From the NCBI GenBank assembly GCA_904830895.1, contig LR882958.1, forward strand, positions 4,917,501 through 4,981,500: a stretch of 64,000 nucleotides of DNA, read 5' to 3'. The number at the start of each line of letters is the position of its first letter. Position 1 is the first letter of the stretch. Positions 61,168 to 64,000 of the stretch are shown in pieces. The stretch is from Planktothrix rubescens CCAP 1459/22 (GTDB lineage: Bacteria > Cyanobacteriota > Cyanobacteriia > Cyanobacteriales > Microcoleaceae). Position numbers and translations under genes: made by a program. The notes beneath the pieces are model-generated. The model made no database searches, was not told the origin of the DNA, and saw only the letters and a program-made list of their open reading frames with translations.

Positions 61168-61241
61168 TAGAAGCAAATCAGACTTTAGCATTTTAGTTTT
61201 AGCAATGATATTGATAGGACAGAAGGAGGATGAGAACATTA
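61168..61241. repeat. About 70-bp direct repeat, copy B
   Basis: The counterpart of 56278-56345, in the same orientation. It ends gaacatta, and the TA at its end (61240-61241) is the target site of the following MITE. After the MITE the sequence aatcaaaacaacatta resumes, which in copy A precedes the repeat. Confidence 0.85.
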
Positions 61242-61417
61242 GAACTCTTGCAAAATAATTTTATGGTATTATGGTAGGTTTTGATCAATTTCATAAAATC
61301 CTAGCCGTTATGGTCTTCGTTGTAATTTGTTGTCAGCCATTTATAATTATGAGTTGACACTCTTAGTCTGAAAGTGAAAATTTGGTATTATAGCATAGAT
61401 TTTTTTTGCAAGAGGTC
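61242..61417. mobile_element. 176-bp MITE with TA target duplication
   Basis: Flanked by TA on both sides (61240-61241 and 61418-61419). The ends are inverted: gaactcttgcaaaataa on the left and, read on the minus strand, gacctcttgcaaaaaaaa on the right (agacctcttgcaaaa is typical of cyanobacterial insertion sequence ends). There is no coding capacity. It inserted at the edge of repeat copy B. It probably depends on an IS630- or related transposase in trans; the IS630 element at 58896 has different ends. Confidence 0.75.
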
Positions 61418-61598
61418 TAATCAAAACAACATTATCGCATTTTTTTCTCTTTTCCTAGTCAGAGTATAAAAATAGGGAATTGTGGGCTTAAATAAATCCC
61501 TATGGAAAGAAATTTTTAAGGATTGATTCATTGTTTAAGAAGTTGCGATCGCACTTTTAATTAAAATAATAATTTTTCATTTAAAAAGTTATGTTCAT

Positions 61599-62027
61599 CT
61601 ACTCTAAATGTTCGATTTGACTATTGGAAATTAGTTTAATTAGATGAGTAGCAACATCTGTTCTATGACATCTATGAAAGTTCATTTCAGCACACAATAA
61701 TAAAACCGTTCCTTGTTCAGCGAGTTCAGCAACTTCACCTAAAGCGATATCTGCTGCTTCTGAGTCGGGAGGAATCCAATTTTGTTGACCAGATATATTA
61801 CCTAAAGCAGTTTTAGAGATATATTTAACATTATTAGCTTCACAAACTTCTTGAAGTTTATTCCCATACCATTTACGACTCCAAGCCCGGGGAGTCATTC
61901 TCACATCAATCACAAAATTAACCTGATATTTATTCAGATATTCTAAAAACAGATCATAGTTTTTTCGATTCCCATATCCGAACGTTAAAATTAGTTTGTT
62001 TTTGAGTTTATAAATATTGTTTTTCAT
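61599..62027 (-). CDS. DUF488 family protein
   Basis: A protein of about 142 residues from the ATG at 62025-62027; an upstream TTG would add 5 residues. The DUF488 pattern is clear: LTFGYGNRKNYDLFLEYL, FVIDVRMTPRAWSRKWYG, and the zinc- or ligand-binding-like LLLCAEMNFHRCHRTDVATHL, with Cys and His residues. The function is unknown, but the family often accompanies DNA-modification or mobile genes. It starts 9 bp after the stop of a truncated gene on the same strand. Confidence 0.9.
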   Translation of the reverse strand: MKNNIYKLKNKLILTFGYGNRKNYDLFLEYLNKYQVNFVIDVRMTPRAWSRKWYGNKLQEVCEANNVKYISKTALGNISGQQNWIPPDSEAADIALGEVAELAEQGTVLLLCAEMNFHRCHRTDVATHLIKLISNSQIEHLE

Positions 62028-62035
62028 GTTTTTGA

Positions 62036-62659
62036 TTAACAATCAAATAATTTTAACTGGCTATAATTTTGATTGGGTTGGTCAGATTTTTTGGGAATAG
62101 GTGGATAAAATAAACCTATAATCATAAAAGTTTGTCGATGATCTTTTAAATTACCAACAATAAAGTATAAATCTTTTTTGTTTAAAAAGTCAACCTCTAA
62201 TTTTTCTCGAACTTTTTCTAGTGCTTCTGCTTCTCGTTCTTCTAAAGTATCTTTTTTTGATCGATCTCTACATTTTCGATAGAGTTCAGAAATTTCCCAA
62301 TCACTAATTGAATATTTATGTTTAACTTGATTATTTTCAATAAATTCATAACCAAATTTGTAGGGTATTTTTTCAAGGTCTGAAGGAATTTCAAAGAAGT
62401 CCAGTTGATCTAATCTGCCTTTTTGTTTATCTCCCCATTCACGCTTGGTTTTTTGATGATAATACTTTAGGATAGACTCTGGTTTAATAATTCCCAGAGA
62501 TTTCCCTTGATCTCTAATATCTTGGATTGATTGAAATTGTAAGGGTAATACAAAAGATTTCCTTTCTGACCAATTATTTTGCGTTCCTATGCGCCTTAAA
62601 ATTTCGATAGAAGAATCATCAATCCGATAACTCTCTAATCTGGAATCCTTTCCTAAAAT
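62036..62659 (-). pseudogene. 5'-truncated gene upstream of DUF488
   Basis: A frame of 207 codons is open from just after a stop at 62660-62662 down to a stop at 62036, but has no ATG, GTG or TTG at its start. The peptide reads like natural protein: SRLESYRIDDSSIEILRR, IPYKFGYEFIENNQVKHKY, DLYFIVGNLKDHRQTFMIIG. The missing 5' end coincides with a dispersed gagacgcgcc repeat at 62681-62698. I do not recognise the family. It was probably the first gene of an operon with DUF488. Confidence 0.7.
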
Positions 62660-62662
62660 TCA

Positions 62663-62866
62663 GCAAACTATCCCGGTGGAGAGACGCGCCGTGGCAAATT
62701 TCACACAACTTCTGATTAATTAAATGAGTGATCGCATTAATTCCAGTTTCCAAGTTCCTTGGCTGGAAATGCTAGATAATAGCCGATATTGCTAATTATA
62801 GTATGTAGAACTTTAGTTAGCATTTTTTTAGAATGGGTATAGAATAATATTTGGTTCCTCACAACC
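62663..62866. other. Spacer with repeat relic before the controller gene
   Basis: It contains a partial copy of the agagacgcgccatgg repeat (62681-62698) and the promoter region of the plus-strand XRE gene. I see no other gene. Confidence 0.4.
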
Positions 62867-63088
62867 ATGAAAGAACCTATTTTAGTTCAATTTGGTCAAC
62901 AAGTTAGAAAATCTAGGTTAAAACAAGGCTTATCCCAAGAAGAATTAGCTGAAAAAGCAGGAGTGCACAGAACATACATAGGTATGATTGAAAGAGCGGA
63001 AAAAAACATTACTTTATTAAATATTGAAAAGTTAGCTAAAGCTTTAAATATGAGTATTATTGATTTACTGAAAATAAATGATGAGTGA
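62867..63088 (+). CDS. XRE-family controller protein
   Basis: A 73-residue helix-turn-helix protein. RKSRLKQGLSQEELAEKAGVHRTYIGMIERAEKNITLLNIEKLAKAL is a textbook XRE domain, very similar to C proteins of type II restriction-modification systems. It overlaps the following nuclease gene by 11 nt, as usual for C-protein/endonuclease pairs, where it delays toxic nuclease expression. No methyltransferase is seen in the window. Confidence 0.93.
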   Translation: MKEPILVQFGQQVRKSRLKQGLSQEELAEKAGVHRTYIGMIERAEKNITLLNIEKLAKALNMSIIDLLKINDE

Positions 63089-63923
63089 CTTAATTAAAAA
63101 TCTCGAAGAATTTTGTATTAAATATAATATTCTACCAGAAAGTTTGTTAGAAATCATTCAAGATCCCAAAGTTTTACCCATGATTCGAGGTAAAGCATTT
63201 GAGTTTTCTGCTCTTGCAAAATTTGAAAATTTTCTTGATCCAACATTATGGAAAATCGTGAAACCTAAAATTAATCCTCAATTTGGCTCTCATGATCAAG
63301 ATGTGGTTATTACCCATTTAGAAACCCATACTAATATTAGAGTAGAATGCAAACTGGCAGCTAAAGGGAGATATAGAAAAGTCAAAACAAAGATAGAAGA
63401 TAAAACTCGATATTTTGAAATTGATGTTAAGTGTATGAGAAGTAGAACTTTGGGACAAGAAAGAGCTAAACAAGTTTCTGCTCAGGTCAATATCCCAGTT
63501 GATGTTATTATGATTCATAACGATCAGTATTTGCCCAACAGTTTCGATATTGTTGTCACCTCAATTGCTAATGCTTTTTATGAAACAGATGAAGCAACGG
63601 GAAATTTTGAGTGGTCTCCTCAAGAAGAAGCAAAAGAATTTTTAGAAAAAATAAGCAGTAAAAACATTGATGATTTACAAGATGAATCTACTTTAAAAGA
63701 TGTTATTTTTGATAAAGTTTACATTGCCAAGTCTGATAATTTAGCAGCAGTGTCACAGAATAAAATTAGATGCACTAGACGTAAATGTCAAAACAGTGAT
63801 AACTGTGGATTTATTCCTAATTTTCCCAAAATCGTTTTTGAGCTAAATACAGGTAAACCGCTACCGCCTTGGTTTGAAATAGAAGATTGTTTACAAGTTT
63901 TACAAACCTTTATAGAAAATTAA
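63078..63923 (+). CDS. Type II-like restriction endonuclease
   Basis: A 281-residue protein. GSHDQDVVITHLETHTNIRVECKLAAKG has the PD-(D/E)XK layout (Asp…Glu-x-Lys as VECK) of a nuclease, and GKAFEFSALAKFENFLDP is the preceding helix. A later cluster of Cys (CTRRKCQNSDNCG) could bind zinc. It is coupled to the XRE gene by overlap; a start at the second ATG (63081) is equally likely. The cognate methyltransferase, if it exists, lies beyond the right edge or elsewhere. The recognition sequence is unknown. Confidence 0.85.
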   Translation: MMSDLIKNLEEFCIKYNILPESLLEIIQDPKVLPMIRGKAFEFSALAKFENFLDPTLWKIVKPKINPQFGSHDQDVVITHLETHTNIRVECKLAAKGRYRKVKTKIEDKTRYFEIDVKCMRSRTLGQERAKQVSAQVNIPVDVIMIHNDQYLPNSFDIVVTSIANAFYETDEATGNFEWSPQEEAKEFLEKISSKNIDDLQDESTLKDVIFDKVYIAKSDNLAAVSQNKIRCTRRKCQNSDNCGFIPNFPKIVFELNTGKPLPPWFEIEDCLQVLQTFIEN

Positions 63924-64000
63924 TAGATATACAAATTTGTTATTTTTAACCATAAATTGGTAATTCTAGCTGCTGATAAGAATAGGTTAGATTAAGTTCA

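Overview
The window looks like a chromosomal segment of a filamentous cyanobacterium, probably of the Planktothrix/Oscillatoria type. The base composition is AT-rich. The HIP1 octamer GCGATCGC recurs in both genes and spacers. Heptamer repeats of the attcgta type occur between genes. Many gene families are typical of cyanobacteria: DUF29, XisH/XisI, DUF433/DUF5615 pairs, a Zam-like RNB protein, CHAT, and a phycobiliprotein-like domain. The genus is an inference; the phylum is well supported.

Layout. 1-1510: tail of a membrane protein and a small cluster holding a Tse2-like toxin candidate. 1592-6660: ABC permease, apt, cupin, a CHAT gene with an internal deletion, a DUF305 lipoprotein, a diguanylate cyclase and a frameshifted STAS-like gene. 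6741-9320: a membrane-bound class III adenylate cyclase. 9470-11227: a decayed IS200/IS605-type tnpB element and a 98-bp MITE. 11232-20021: radical SAM, glycosyltransferase, YjbQ, Zam-like RNB protein, LapA-like protein, aroK and a NUDIX hydrolase, followed by tRNA-Phe at 20047. 20310-31167: GT39-like glycosyltransferase, pentapeptide protein, a phosphorothioation-type methyltransferase, PBP2 and uvrA.

31300-34844 is a toxin-antitoxin cluster. Its first pair joins a PIN toxin to a predicted antitoxin whose N-terminal 150 residues match the phycobiliprotein fold but lack the chromophore cysteine. I consider this the most unusual object in the window. 34950-44520 is mostly housekeeping: tex, SRPBCC, SLH protein, glgP, leuC and leuD. 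44700-49946 carries DUF29, xisHI, a GmrSD-type type IV restriction protein and small genes, including an antitoxin whose PIN partner is truncated. 50059-56241 is tamB.

56278-61241 is an accessory island bracketed by direct repeats of about 70 bp. It holds a DUF433/DUF5615 pair, a truncated retropepsin-like protease and a PD-(D/E)XK-like gene split by an intact IS630-family element. Removing the element plus one TA restores a 346-codon frame exactly. A promoter/operator cassette is duplicated in front of both the DUF433/DUF5615 pair and the split gene. 61242-63923 holds a second MITE, DUF488 with a 5'-truncated partner, and a controller/restriction endonuclease pair at the edge.

The common theme is turnover of defence and toxin modules. 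Several toxins or nucleases are truncated, deleted or interrupted next to intact antitoxins, set among stable metabolic genes. All functional assignments rest on motif recognition by eye; no database search was possible.
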